From assembly GCA_046728075.1 (NCBI GenBank), contig JBKPDV010000171.1, positions 1-14,827 of the forward strand: DNA of 14,827 nucleotides, given 5' to 3'. Numbering within the stretch: position 1 is the stretch's first letter; every line of letters starts with the position of its first letter. Origin of the DNA: JBKPDV01 sp046728075 (GTDB lineage Bacteria > Acidobacteriota > Thermoanaerobaculia > UBA5066 > Gp7-AA6). The notes below the pieces were generated by a model. It was not told the DNA's origin. It did no database searches and was given only the letters and a program-made list of their open reading frames with translations. Shown here one piece after another: positions 5,777 through 12,686 of the stretch. The translations under genes were made by a program, and so were the position numbers.

Positions 5777-6535
5777 TTAATACATCTGCGACACCCCGAA
5801 GCGCACCCGCACCTTCGTTCGACTGCTTGGGCCCGCCACATCGGTACCGGCGCCGGCAAAGATCGATGTCTGACTTCCGATTCTTCGCCGAGCTCCCGCT
5901 TCGATCGTGATCACGGCAGGGCCTCCGATGAGCGGGTTCGTACGAACGACCACGTCGGCGAGCGCCAACGTGTCGGTCAAACCGCGGCGGCTCAAGAGAT
6001 AATCGATTCCGGCGACCCCCTCGTAGCGCTCGGACCGCTCCATCGGCGCGGTGTCGCCCTCGCGAGTGAAACGAAAGTTGGCATGGAGGCGAAAGGCGTC
6101 GAACGTGCGTGTGGCGAGCCCCGTCAGGTGCAGGTCGGTGCCCTTCGAGTCCAGCCCGGTTGGCAGCTGGACGTCGACCCGAACGGCCAGAGCGGGCGCA
6201 GTCGCGGACTCGGGGCAGATCGCGTAGAGTGCATGGAGAAAGAGATCTCCCGATGAGATGCCGCGTCCGGCATTGCGCCTCGGCCGCGTGACGTAGCGCA
6301 GTGCCGCGCCGGTTTCGACGCCTCGCGCCGCGCCGTAGAGAAGAGAGAACCCGGGCCCGTAGTCGTTGAAGCCGTCGTGTCGCTCGGTATAGGTCCAGTC
6401 GACCGCGCCGGCGAACGCACGGTACGGCACGGGACGGGCATCCTCCACGGAGATCGGTCGCTCCGGCTCGAGGTTGCTCAGTTGCTGAGCGGCTATCGGG
6501 GCGGCGCTCGCCGCCAGCGCAGAGAGAACTAACAT
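5777..6535 (-). CDS. Exported beta-rich protein, probable outer-membrane protein
   Basis: A 252-residue protein with a signal peptide (MLVLSALAASAAPIAAQQ, cleavage likely after IAA or at AQ). The mature part alternates short hydrophobic/aromatic strands with turns (for example AFAGAVDWTYTERHDGF, FSLLYGAARGVETGAALRYV, AFRLHANFRFTREGD) and ends in VRVRFGVSQMY, a strand with a terminal aromatic residue as in outer-membrane beta barrels. It may belong to the broad transporter/MetA-pathway or DUF3187-like group, but I cannot confirm this. The ATG at 6535 is preferred; the in-frame upstream extension runs through repeat R6 and is low complexity. It follows the exported-protein gene at 6630-7505 with the array R6 between, so the two may be transcribed together. 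Confidence 0.62.
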   Translation of the reverse strand: MLVLSALAASAAPIAAQQLSNLEPERPISVEDARPVPYRAFAGAVDWTYTERHDGFNDYGPGFSLLYGAARGVETGAALRYVTRPRRNAGRGISSGDLFLHALYAICPESATAPALAVRVDVQLPTGLDSKGTDLHLTGLATRTFDAFRLHANFRFTREGDTAPMERSERYEGVAGIDYLLSRRGLTDTLALADVVVRTNPLIGGPAVITIEAGARRRIGSQTSIFAGAGTDVAGPSSRTKVRVRFGVSQMY

Positions 6536-6550
6536 CCCAATGAGTTCCCG

Positions 6551-6625
6551 ACGGGGGGACGGGGGGACTGGGGGAGGGGGCGAAAGCCAGTCCCCCAGTC
6601 CCCCAGCCTCCCAGTCCCCCCGTCC
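6551..6625. repeat. Palindromic array R6 (unit TGGGGGAC, 8 bases)
   Basis: Left arm from 6551 has ACGGGGGG-type units with AC spaced exactly eight bases apart (6551, 6559, 6567), then TGGGGGAG. The right arm (about 6588-6625) repeats AGTCCCCC, the complement. It lies between the stop at 6630 of the upstream minus-strand gene and the start at 6535 of the downstream one. Same unit family as R4 and R11. Confidence 0.82.
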
Positions 6626-6629
6626 GAGC

Positions 6630-7505
6630 CTACCGCCCACCGATCCCCTCCACGGGCAGGCCCCACCTTCTCGCCAGTTGGCGCACGCGCTCGTCGCGCT
6701 CCTGGCGCGCCGGCGCCGTTTTGCCTCCGGGCAGCAGCGCCTCGAAGAGCTCCGCGCGGAAACGCCGGAGCCTGTCGAGCTGGTCGGCGACGATGGGGAA
6801 GTGCGAGACGACCGTCGGCGCCGCCACGTGGTAAGTCGCCTGCTCGGGCGAACGCTCCTGCGCGACGGACTGGTCAAAATCCTCGACGGTCTTCTTGACG
6901 CGCCAGCGCTGCTGCCCGAAGTCCGCGGCCGCCAGGTCCTCGGCGGCCAGAACGAAGAGCCGGGTTCCGGCGACGAGGATCCGGGCCGACGCGGGAGCCG
7001 CTCGCATGGCCTCGCCCGACACCTCCGGTTCCGCGGGCTCCGAGAGAGACCATCGCTCCCGGCGATAGAGGGCGGCGATGCGCCCGAGCCGCTCCTCGTT
7101 CAACTGCGGAGAGGCGTCGGACGCTGCGAGAATGTCGAGCGCTTGCTGTTCGAAGACCTGTCCCCAGTGCAGCGCCCGGAAGATCGGGATCGCTTCGCGG
7201 GCGAACCGTGGCGCGACGCGATCCGCTTCGGGCGCGAACCGGGGCGGGTCGGCAAGCATTGAAAGGAGATACGAAGAGAACCTTTGATCGAGCCGGTCGT
7301 TGATCCCTGAACCCCAGGCGATCTCGAGGGCCCTCCAGCGGCCGTAACGAACTGCGTTCATGCGCGCATCGAGATCCGGAAAAAATCGGTGGGTGGAATT
7401 GGTCCAGGAGCCCTTCGGCGGAAAGCGCTCTTCCGGCAGAGAGCCGACCGCCACGGCGGCGAAAAAGAGGAGAAGCGGCACCCAGGCAGGGGAAGGGCGT
7501 TTCAT
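6630..7505 (-). CDS. Exported or membrane-anchored protein of unknown function
   Basis: A 291-residue protein with an N-terminal hydrophobic segment after MKRPSPAW (VPLLLFFAAVAVGSLP, residues 9-24) that could be a signal peptide or single anchor. The rest is soluble and mostly helical: an aromatic/Arg-rich stretch (about 36-60, HRFFPDLDARMNAVRYGRWR), a helical middle part, a beta-like segment near residues 175-190 (RILVAGTRLFVLAAEDL) and a charged helical C-terminus. I do not recognise a family. Start ATG at 7505 has TATCTT (7519-7514) eight bases upstream and no Shine-Dalgarno, again suggesting a leaderless mRNA. It lies between the C45 lipoprotein gene upstream (array R7 between) and the outer-membrane-protein gene downstream. 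Confidence 0.62.
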   Translation of the reverse strand: MKRPSPAWVPLLLFFAAVAVGSLPEERFPPKGSWTNSTHRFFPDLDARMNAVRYGRWRALEIAWGSGINDRLDQRFSSYLLSMLADPPRFAPEADRVAPRFAREAIPIFRALHWGQVFEQQALDILAASDASPQLNEERLGRIAALYRRERWSLSEPAEPEVSGEAMRAAPASARILVAGTRLFVLAAEDLAAADFGQQRWRVKKTVEDFDQSVAQERSPEQATYHVAAPTVVSHFPIVADQLDRLRRFRAELFEALLPGGKTAPARQERDERVRQLARRWGLPVEGIGGR

Positions 7506-7523
7506 CCGGCGAAAAGATACAGC

Positions 7524-7600
7524 AGTCAGTAGTCAGTAGTCGGTAGTCGGTAGCCCGGCTCCGGAATCACTGTCGACTACTGACTACCGACTAACGACTG
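7524..7600. repeat. Palindromic heptad array R7 (unit AGTCGGT)
   Basis: Left arm: AGTCAGT, AGTCAGT, AGTCGGT, AGTCGGT in exact 7-base steps from 7524 to 7551. Right arm: CGACTAC, TGACTAC, CGACTAA, CGACTG from 7574 to 7600, the inverted complement, with a 20-base spacer. The right arm contains the stop codon (7584-7586) and the last codons of the C45 lipoprotein gene. Confidence 0.9.
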
Positions 7601-9275
7601 TTTCCCCATCCATCACGCGGACGGGATAGGCCGGCCGTCGAGAGGACGTCCGGCCCGCCGCGAACGCCGAGCGGAGCTCTTCCAACGACCGCGCGAAGGG
7701 GGGTGGTGACGGATCGCGCTCGAGCGCCGCCTCCAACAGCCGGCCGGCCCCCTCGCGATCGCCCGTTGCGGCGAGCGCCTCTGCCGACAGGGCGAGTGCC
7801 TCCACCGAGCCGGGAACGCGGCGCAGCGCTTCCTGAGCCTTTGCCAGGGCGAGCCCCGGCCGCTTGCTCGTCAGAGCGAGATCGGCTTGTACGAGCAGCC
7901 CGCGCGACGCGACGTAATCTGCGTAGCCGCCGCTGGTGAGCAACGGATCGGGGGGCAGCGATTCCGAGGCCAGGGCCTGGAAGCGCGGATCGGCGGGATC
8001 CGCCGCGATTCCCAGATCGAGCGAGTAAGCCACGAAGCGTCCCAATCCGTGGGGATCCTGAGCAACCCAGGCCCGGCGAGCCGTCAGATCGAAGACGACC
8101 GAGTGTGAGGAGATCAGCGCATTGATCGCGTTGCGGTTGCCGGGCGAAAGCTCGCGGTCCCCTTTTCCTCGCCGGTCGCGGATCACACGGATCGCGCTCT
8201 TCGCGTCGAGAGAACGCTCTCCGGCGAGTAATTCCTCTAGCCGTTCCCGCCGATAGAGAGACGTGCTCGAAGCGGCGAGCCGGGCACCCGCGAAATCGGG
8301 AGTCTCCGGATGATTGGCCGCGAGGATCCGGCTGTCCGCGCGGCGCACCGCCCAGTGACTGGGGGTCTTCTCGACCACGGCCAATTCGCCCGTCTTTCCA
8401 TCCGCGACGACGTAGATATCGGAGACGAACACGATGGCCTTTTCGAGGATTCCGACGGCCTCGTCGAGGTTGCTCGCTCGCTCGAGCACATCCGCCGCGA
8501 CGAGCGTCGCGGGCTCGCCCGCAGAGGAGGTTTCCCCGGCGCTCCACGCGTTGACAAAGATGCCGATTCCTTCGCGGTTGAAGCCCGAGGTCACCCCCGT
8601 CAACCCGGCGAAGGTCACCGAGAGATAGGGAATGCCCTCGTCCGGAACCACGTAGGCCACGATCTTTTCCCGATCCAGCCGATCGCCCCCCTCGAAGTCG
8701 AAGTTGCGCGCCATCCAGGTGTGCCCGTCCGCGGTGCCCGGTCCCGACGCGGCGAAGCCGGTGCAGGCGGCCGCCAGCGGGGTGTCCTCCGCGTACCGTT
8801 GCGAGAAGTCGTGCAGGGCGTGAAGCGCCAGGTAGCGTGCGAAGGGGTTCCATTGCTCGTGGAAAGGATCCGGCGAGAGCGCGTCGGACAGCCCGGCGAT
8901 CTCTTCCAGATGCTCGGCTGGAATCCCCGGGATCGACGCCCGCAGCTGGAGCGCGACGACCTTCGCAAGCAGGAGGCGCTTGAAGGGTGAAGGCAGGAAC
9001 CGCTCGAGTATGCCGCGGAGGTCCCGCTCGACTGAGAGAATCTCCTCGTAAGCGAGGCGGCCGCGAGCATATCCGCGCCAGTACGCGTCCCCTGCGAGCC
9101 TCGCCTCACGGATGCCTTCGCGGACGCGCAAGAAGCTCGATCCCAGCCTGCGGATACCGCCCCCGGTCTGGACGCGGGCCGGCGGCGGCGGATACGGGGG
9201 CGGGACGAGGGGCCGATTGGGCGCGCAGCTACCGAGAGCGATCGAGAGGGCGAGAACCCCGAGCCGCTTTCTCAC
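7584..9275 (-). CDS. C45-type Ntn-hydrolase lipoprotein with TPR tail
   Basis: A 563-residue protein of the acyl-CoA:6-aminopenicillanate acyltransferase-like (peptidase C45) family, Ntn hydrolases that cut amide bonds after self-processing to expose an N-terminal Cys. The likely nucleophile is Cys171 in AAACTGFAASG, followed by the usual TADGHTWMARNFDF (181-194). Further family-like parts are GVTSGFNREGIGIFVNAW (227-244), ILAANHP (317-323) and SHSVVFDLTARRAWVA (390-405). The N-terminus is a lipoprotein signal with lipobox LGSC (Cys17), then a Pro-rich linker, so it should be membrane-anchored outside the cytoplasm. Residues about 474-522 look like one and a half TPR units (ALAKAQEALRRVPGSVEA). 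Start GTG at 9275 lies 62 bases after the symporter stop; an operon is likely. The last five codons and the TAG are repeat R7. Substrate unknown. Confidence 0.82.
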   Translation of the reverse strand: MRKRLGVLALSIALGSCAPNRPLVPPPYPPPPARVQTGGGIRRLGSSFLRVREGIREARLAGDAYWRGYARGRLAYEEILSVERDLRGILERFLPSPFKRLLLAKVVALQLRASIPGIPAEHLEEIAGLSDALSPDPFHEQWNPFARYLALHALHDFSQRYAEDTPLAAACTGFAASGPGTADGHTWMARNFDFEGGDRLDREKIVAYVVPDEGIPYLSVTFAGLTGVTSGFNREGIGIFVNAWSAGETSSAGEPATLVAADVLERASNLDEAVGILEKAIVFVSDIYVVADGKTGELAVVEKTPSHWAVRRADSRILAANHPETPDFAGARLAASSTSLYRRERLEELLAGERSLDAKSAIRVIRDRRGKGDRELSPGNRNAINALISSHSVVFDLTARRAWVAQDPHGLGRFVAYSLDLGIAADPADPRFQALASESLPPDPLLTSGGYADYVASRGLLVQADLALTSKRPGLALAKAQEALRRVPGSVEALALSAEALAATGDREGAGRLLEAALERDPSPPPFARSLEELRSAFAAGRTSSRRPAYPVRVMDGETVVSR

Positions 9276-9337
9276 GTTGGAGACCTATCAAACCCGATGC
9301 CAGGTGTTTCCGGCGAGCGGGGGTTCGTCGGAGGCCG

Positions 9338-10711
9338 TCAAACTGGATCGCGGCGTCCCACGGCCAGGGCCACAAGAAGGAAGAGCAGATTCACGAGGGT
9401 TCCGGCGATCACCGGGTCCAATCCGAACGCGATCGCCGGCACGAACCGCCCGACGGCGGCGACGGCTCCTCCGGCGAGCATCGCCAGAATCGCCACTCTT
9501 TCCGAGAGGCGGCGCGGGCCCACCAGAAGAACGGCGAGGACGGGAAGGATGAGACCCGCGGCGAAGATCGAGTAACCGAGCTTCAACGTTTCGATCACGT
9601 CGCGATTCAGGGCGAGCGCGACGGAGAGACCGAGGGCCCCGTAAACGGGCGCCAGGACGCGGGCCGCGGGCAGCGGAGCCCGGCGCCCGGTGACGGCGGG
9701 AGCGAGGTCGCGCAGCGTGACGGCGACCGCTGAGAGCAGGACGGCATCGGCGGAGGAATGCATCGTCGCGACCAGGCAGACAAGAACGAGCGAGGCGAGC
9801 GGCGCCGGCACGAAAGCGAGCACCGCCCGCGGAAGAGTCTGAATCGGAGCCCCGGGTGTCAGAGCGGCGCGCGCGGAGAGCGCGATGGCGGCGACGGAGA
9901 GGCCGAAGAGAATCTTCGAGAACCCCGCCAGAGCCGCGGCACGCCGGGCTGTGGACTCGTCTCGGCAGGACAGGAGCTTCGCGTAAACGTCGCTGCCGAC
10001 GAGATGAGGCAGGCCGATCGTGACGAGAAGAGCGAACGCGGCACCAGGACCCAGAGTCGAGGAGAATGGGAAGCTCCAGACCTCCCGCGGCAGCGTGAGC
10101 CATTGCCCGGAGTGCGCCAGCGCGCCGGCCAGAGCGATGCCGGGAATCCCGATCAGCATGAGGCCGTACTGGACCAGATCCGTTCGCACGACGGCGAACT
10201 GTCCGCCCAGAGCGGTGTAGAGCACGAAGACGGCTGTCGAGCCGACGATCGCCGGGATCGGCGAAAGGCCGAAGGCGGCGGTCAGGACGACCTGCGTCGC
10301 CTCGACCAAGAGCGCGAACCACACGATCTCGGAGACCAAAACGAGAAGCCCGGCGGCGACACGGGCCGAGCCGCCGTAGTACCGGCCCACGATCTCGGGC
10401 AGCGTCATCGCGCCTTCCCGCCTCACGCGGCGAGCCAGCAACAGAGCGAGGGCAAAGAGCCCGAGGGCTCCGGAGAAGTCCAGCCACAACCCGGAGAGGC
10501 CGTGTACGTAAACGAACGCCGCGAGGGCGACCGTCGTCGAGCCCCCGGTGGTCAGCGAAGCAAGGCCGAGGAACCCCCAAAAGGTGTTGAGTGATCGGCC
10601 CGCGACGAAGTACGACGCTTCGTCTCTGCCGGCACGCTTGCGCTGGAAGAAGCCGATCGCGAGGACCGAGGCGAGATAGACGAGTAGAAAGAGGGCTGTC
10701 GTCGCGGACAT
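9338..10711 (-). CDS. Sodium:solute symporter (SSS family)
   Basis: A 457-residue inner-membrane transporter with about 12-13 hydrophobic helices. SSS features are ASYFVAGRSL (residues 32-41) after the first helix, GGSTTVA (56-62) in the next helix, LYTALGGQFAVVRTDLVQYG (164-183), the family signature, and MHSSADAVLLSA (317-328), the region that carries sodium-site Ser residues. It would import a small organic solute (amino acid, carboxylate, sugar or vitamin) with sodium. Sequence alone does not tell which. Between an M20 amidohydrolase upstream and a C45 lipoprotein 62 bases downstream, all on one strand, uptake of an amino acid or an amide-derived product is a sensible inference. Start ATG at 10711 begins directly with the first helix; array R8 lies immediately upstream and no clear promoter or Shine-Dalgarno is seen. 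Confidence 0.88.
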   Translation of the reverse strand: MSATTALFLLVYLASVLAIGFFQRKRAGRDEASYFVAGRSLNTFWGFLGLASLTTGGSTTVALAAFVYVHGLSGLWLDFSGALGLFALALLLARRVRREGAMTLPEIVGRYYGGSARVAAGLLVLVSEIVWFALLVEATQVVLTAAFGLSPIPAIVGSTAVFVLYTALGGQFAVVRTDLVQYGLMLIGIPGIALAGALAHSGQWLTLPREVWSFPFSSTLGPGAAFALLVTIGLPHLVGSDVYAKLLSCRDESTARRAAALAGFSKILFGLSVAAIALSARAALTPGAPIQTLPRAVLAFVPAPLASLVLVCLVATMHSSADAVLLSAVAVTLRDLAPAVTGRRAPLPAARVLAPVYGALGLSVALALNRDVIETLKLGYSIFAAGLILPVLAVLLVGPRRLSERVAILAMLAGGAVAAVGRFVPAIAFGLDPVIAGTLVNLLFLLVALAVGRRDPV

Positions 10712-10716
10712 GCGCC

Positions 10717-10792
10717 GAGCTGTCAGCTTTCAGCTATCAGCTTTCAGCCAGCCGACGGAAGCCGAGAGCTGAGAGCTGTGAGCTGAAAGCTA
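10717..10792. repeat. Palindromic heptad array R8 (unit CAGCTTT)
   Basis: Left arm (10717-10749): CAGCTTT, CAGCTAT, CAGCTTT in 7-base steps after GAGCTGT. Right arm (10764-10792): GAGCTGA, GAGCTGT, GAGCTGA, AAGCT, its inverted complement. The TAG stop of the M20 gene (10790-10792) is the last triplet of the array, and the symporter ATG lies six bases beyond its other end, so the array fills the whole 78-base gap. Confidence 0.87.
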
Positions 10793-11962
10793 CATTCTCC
10801 TTGCCGCCTCGAGCGCCACTGCCTCGAAGAGTCGGACACCCACAACGAGGGCTCGCTCGTCGATGTCGAATCTCGGCGAATGGTGGGCTCGGTGCAATCC
10901 TTCCGGCGCGGAACCGACGAAGAAGAAGCATCCGGGAACCCTGTCCAGATAGACCGACATGTCTTCGCCGCCCAGTGTCCGCGTCTCGATTTCGACGTTC
11001 TCCTCTCCGAGCAGCCGGCGCGCGGTCTCGATGAAGAGATCGGCCATAGCCGGGTCGTTCACTGTCGCTCGGTTGACCCTCCGGTATTCGAGATTCGCCG
11101 AGACACCGGCGGCGGCGGCCGTCCCACGGACGATGCGCTCGACTTTCTCCGGCAGCGCTGCCCAGGCCGACTGGGTGAAGGAGCGAGCGGTTCCGGTCAT
11201 CCGCACGCGCGTCGGAATGACGTTGAAGGCCGAGCCGCCCTGAATCGAAGCAATCGTGACGACGGCTGAATCCAGCGGCGAGATCTCGCGGGCCACGATC
11301 GACTGAAGTGCCTCGACGATGCGCGCCGCCGCAAGAATCGTGTCGAACGTTTCGTGAGGGGCGGCGCCGTGGCCTCCGGGTCCGGTCACGTCGATCGAGA
11401 TCTCGTCGACCGCCGCCATGAGCGCGCCGCGGTTGACTCCGACCTTGCCGACAGGCAGCTGATTCCAGAGATGGAGGCCGAACGCCGCGATGACGCCTTC
11501 CAGCGCTCCATCGGCCGCCGCCGCCTGCGCTCCGCCGGCGCCTTCTTCCGCCGGCTGAAACAGGAATCGGAAGCGGCCCGCCGACGGGCTTTTCGCCAGA
11601 CGCTCGGCCACCGCGAGACCGATCGCGACGTGGCCGTCGTGTCCGCAGGCGTGCATCTTTCCGGCGACCTCCGAGGCATAGGGCGCGCCGCTCTCCTCCG
11701 AAAGCGGGAGCGCGTCCATATCGGCGCGCAAGAGGATTCTTCCCGCCGGAGATCCCGCCGGATCGGCGGCGACCCCGGTGCGCCCGACCCCTCGCCGGGG
11801 AGGGAGTCCGGCGCTCTCGAGCCGCTGTGCGACGATGCCGGCGGTCCGAGTTTCCTCGAAAGCCAGCTCCGGGTGGCGGTGAAGGTCCCGGCGCGTCTGG
11901 ATCAGAAGTTGAGACTCCTCGGCGGGAACGGATTGCTCCAATGGATCGAGAGGCGTTGGCAC
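10790..11962 (-). CDS. M20 family amidohydrolase (HipO/AbgB/IAA-amino-acid hydrolase type)
   Basis: A 390-residue zinc-dependent peptidase-like amidohydrolase that cleaves N-acyl amino acids or similar amides. Seen motifs: RRDLHRHPELAFEE (24-37), RADMDALPLSEE (79-90), KMHACGHDGH (102-111, Cys106 and His108 as metal ligands), FQPAEEGAGG (135-144, Glu139/140), GLHLWN (162-167), GPGGHGAAPH (194-203) of the dimerisation domain, GGEDMS (331-336) and AHHSPRFDIDE (359-369). No signal peptide is seen, so it should be cytoplasmic. The GTG at 11962 is preferred over an ATG at 12049: the longer form would be translated through repeat R9, whereas conserved sequence begins about 20 residues into the shorter form and a perfect TATAAT sits six bases before the GTG. 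It leads the symporter and C45 genes. Confidence 0.88.
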   Translation of the reverse strand: MPTPLDPLEQSVPAEESQLLIQTRRDLHRHPELAFEETRTAGIVAQRLESAGLPPRRGVGRTGVAADPAGSPAGRILLRADMDALPLSEESGAPYASEVAGKMHACGHDGHVAIGLAVAERLAKSPSAGRFRFLFQPAEEGAGGAQAAAADGALEGVIAAFGLHLWNQLPVGKVGVNRGALMAAVDEISIDVTGPGGHGAAPHETFDTILAAARIVEALQSIVAREISPLDSAVVTIASIQGGSAFNVIPTRVRMTGTARSFTQSAWAALPEKVERIVRGTAAAAGVSANLEYRRVNRATVNDPAMADLFIETARRLLGEENVEIETRTLGGEDMSVYLDRVPGCFFFVGSAPEGLHRAHHSPRFDIDERALVVGVRLFEAVALEAARRM

Positions 11963-11968
11963 GCGGGG

Positions 11969-11974
11969 ATTATA
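11969..11974 (-). promoter_or_regulatory. -10 box TATAAT of the M20 gene, leaderless type
   Basis: Perfect TATAAT on the minus strand, six bases before the GTG at 11962, inside the same 14-base string GACTCCTATAATCC (11980-11967) found before the hydroxyacyl-CoA dehydrogenase gene. Transcription would start at the GTG. No good -35 is seen at 17 bases; that region is the repeat R9. Confidence 0.65.
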
Positions 11975-11977
11975 GGA

Positions 11978-12039
11978 GTCGACAGTCAAAGTCGACAGTC
12001 GACAGCGACGAGCCGAGAGCGGACAGCTCAGAGCTATAG
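11978..12039. repeat. Degenerate array R9 between divergent genes
   Basis: The left part (11978-12007) has 7-base steps of AGTCGAC with one shortened copy (AGTCAA). The right part (12012-12038, GCCGAGAGCGGACAGCTCAGAGC) is not its complement; it resembles the GAGCTGA unit of R8. The element therefore looks like a hybrid or a decayed palindrome, and it overlaps the promoter regions of both flanking genes. Confidence 0.6.
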
Positions 12040-12040
12040 T
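12035..12040 (+). promoter_or_regulatory. -10 box of the O-methyltransferase gene
   Basis: TATAGT (one mismatch to TATAAT) ends seven bases before the ATG at 12048, with no Shine-Dalgarno sequence between, consistent with leaderless transcription. It is back-to-back with the M20 promoter. Confidence 0.5.
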
Positions 12041-12047
12041 TCGGCTC

Positions 12048-12686
12048 ATGACTCCGCTCTACTCCGAAGCGCTGGATCGCTACATTCAGGGCCTCCTGCC
12101 TGCCCGGGATCCGGTGATCCTCGAGATCGAGGAGCAGGCCCGGCAGCGCAAGATCCCGATCGTCGGTCCGGTCGTCGGCACAATGCTGGCCCTGCTGGCC
12201 GAATCGATCGGTGCGAGGCGAATCTTCGAGCTCGGAAGCGCCGTCGGCTACTCGACCGCCTTTTTCGCGCAGGCGGTGGGTCGGGAAGGGCGCGTTTTCT
12301 ATACCGACGGCAATCCCGAAAACGCGCGGGAGGCGAGCGGATACCTCTCTCGCCTCGGACTGCTCGACCGCGTGGAAGTGCAGACGGGCGAGGCGGTCGG
12401 GCTGCTCACGAAATCGTCGGGCCTCTTCGACGTCATCTTCATCGACATCGACAAGTCGGGATATCCGGCGGCACTCGAAGCGGCGGCGGTGCGCGTTCGG
12501 CCGGGAGGGTATCTGCTTGCCGACAACGTGCTCTGGTCCGGCCGCGTCGTGGACGATTCCGTGCGCGACGAGAACACGGAAGGAATCCGGGAGTTCAACG
12601 CCCGGCTCTTTGCCCGCCCCGAGTTTCAGAGCACGATCGTGCCTTTGCGAGACGGGGTGGCGATCGCTCGCAAGCGGCTGTCGTGA
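12048..12686 (+). CDS. Class I SAM-dependent O-methyltransferase (COG4122, caffeoyl-CoA OMT type)
   Basis: A 212-residue methyltransferase of the family-3 O-methyltransferases, which use a divalent metal to methylate catechol-like hydroxyls. Motif I is FELGSAVGYST (60-70); the acidic residue for the SAM ribose is in YTDGNP (85-90); FIDIDKSGYP (131-140) and ADNVLWSG (158-165) hold the metal ligands Asp133, Asp159 and Asn160. The N-terminal helix with IPIVGPVVG (36-44) is also typical. Length fits the family. The substrate is not predictable. Its TGA overlaps the GTG of the next gene by four bases (GTGA), so the two are translated together. The ATG is fixed by the divergent spacing and the TATAGT box seven bases upstream. 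Confidence 0.9.
   Translation: MTPLYSEALDRYIQGLLPARDPVILEIEEQARQRKIPIVGPVVGTMLALLAESIGARRIFELGSAVGYSTAFFAQAVGREGRVFYTDGNPENAREASGYLSRLGLLDRVEVQTGEAVGLLTKSSGLFDVIFIDIDKSGYPAALEAAAVRVRPGGYLLADNVLWSGRVVDDSVRDENTEGIREFNARLFARPEFQSTIVPLRDGVAIARKRLS

Noticed and set aside
6536..6877. N-terminal extension of the outer-membrane-type protein
   Set aside because: It is translated from repeat R6 and from antisense of the exported-protein gene; the signal peptide starts at the ATG at 6535.
11963..12049. ATG at 12049 as the M20 start
   Set aside because: It would read through repeat R9 and past a perfect TATAAT; conserved M20 sequence does not need the extension.
11354..12682. Very long plus-strand open frame running into the SirB1-DUF2203 gene (821 codons in all)
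   Set aside because: The first 443 codons are antisense to the M20 gene and in part to the O-methyltransferase frame, are Arg-rich and show no domain; conserved SirB1 sequence begins only after the GTG at 12683.
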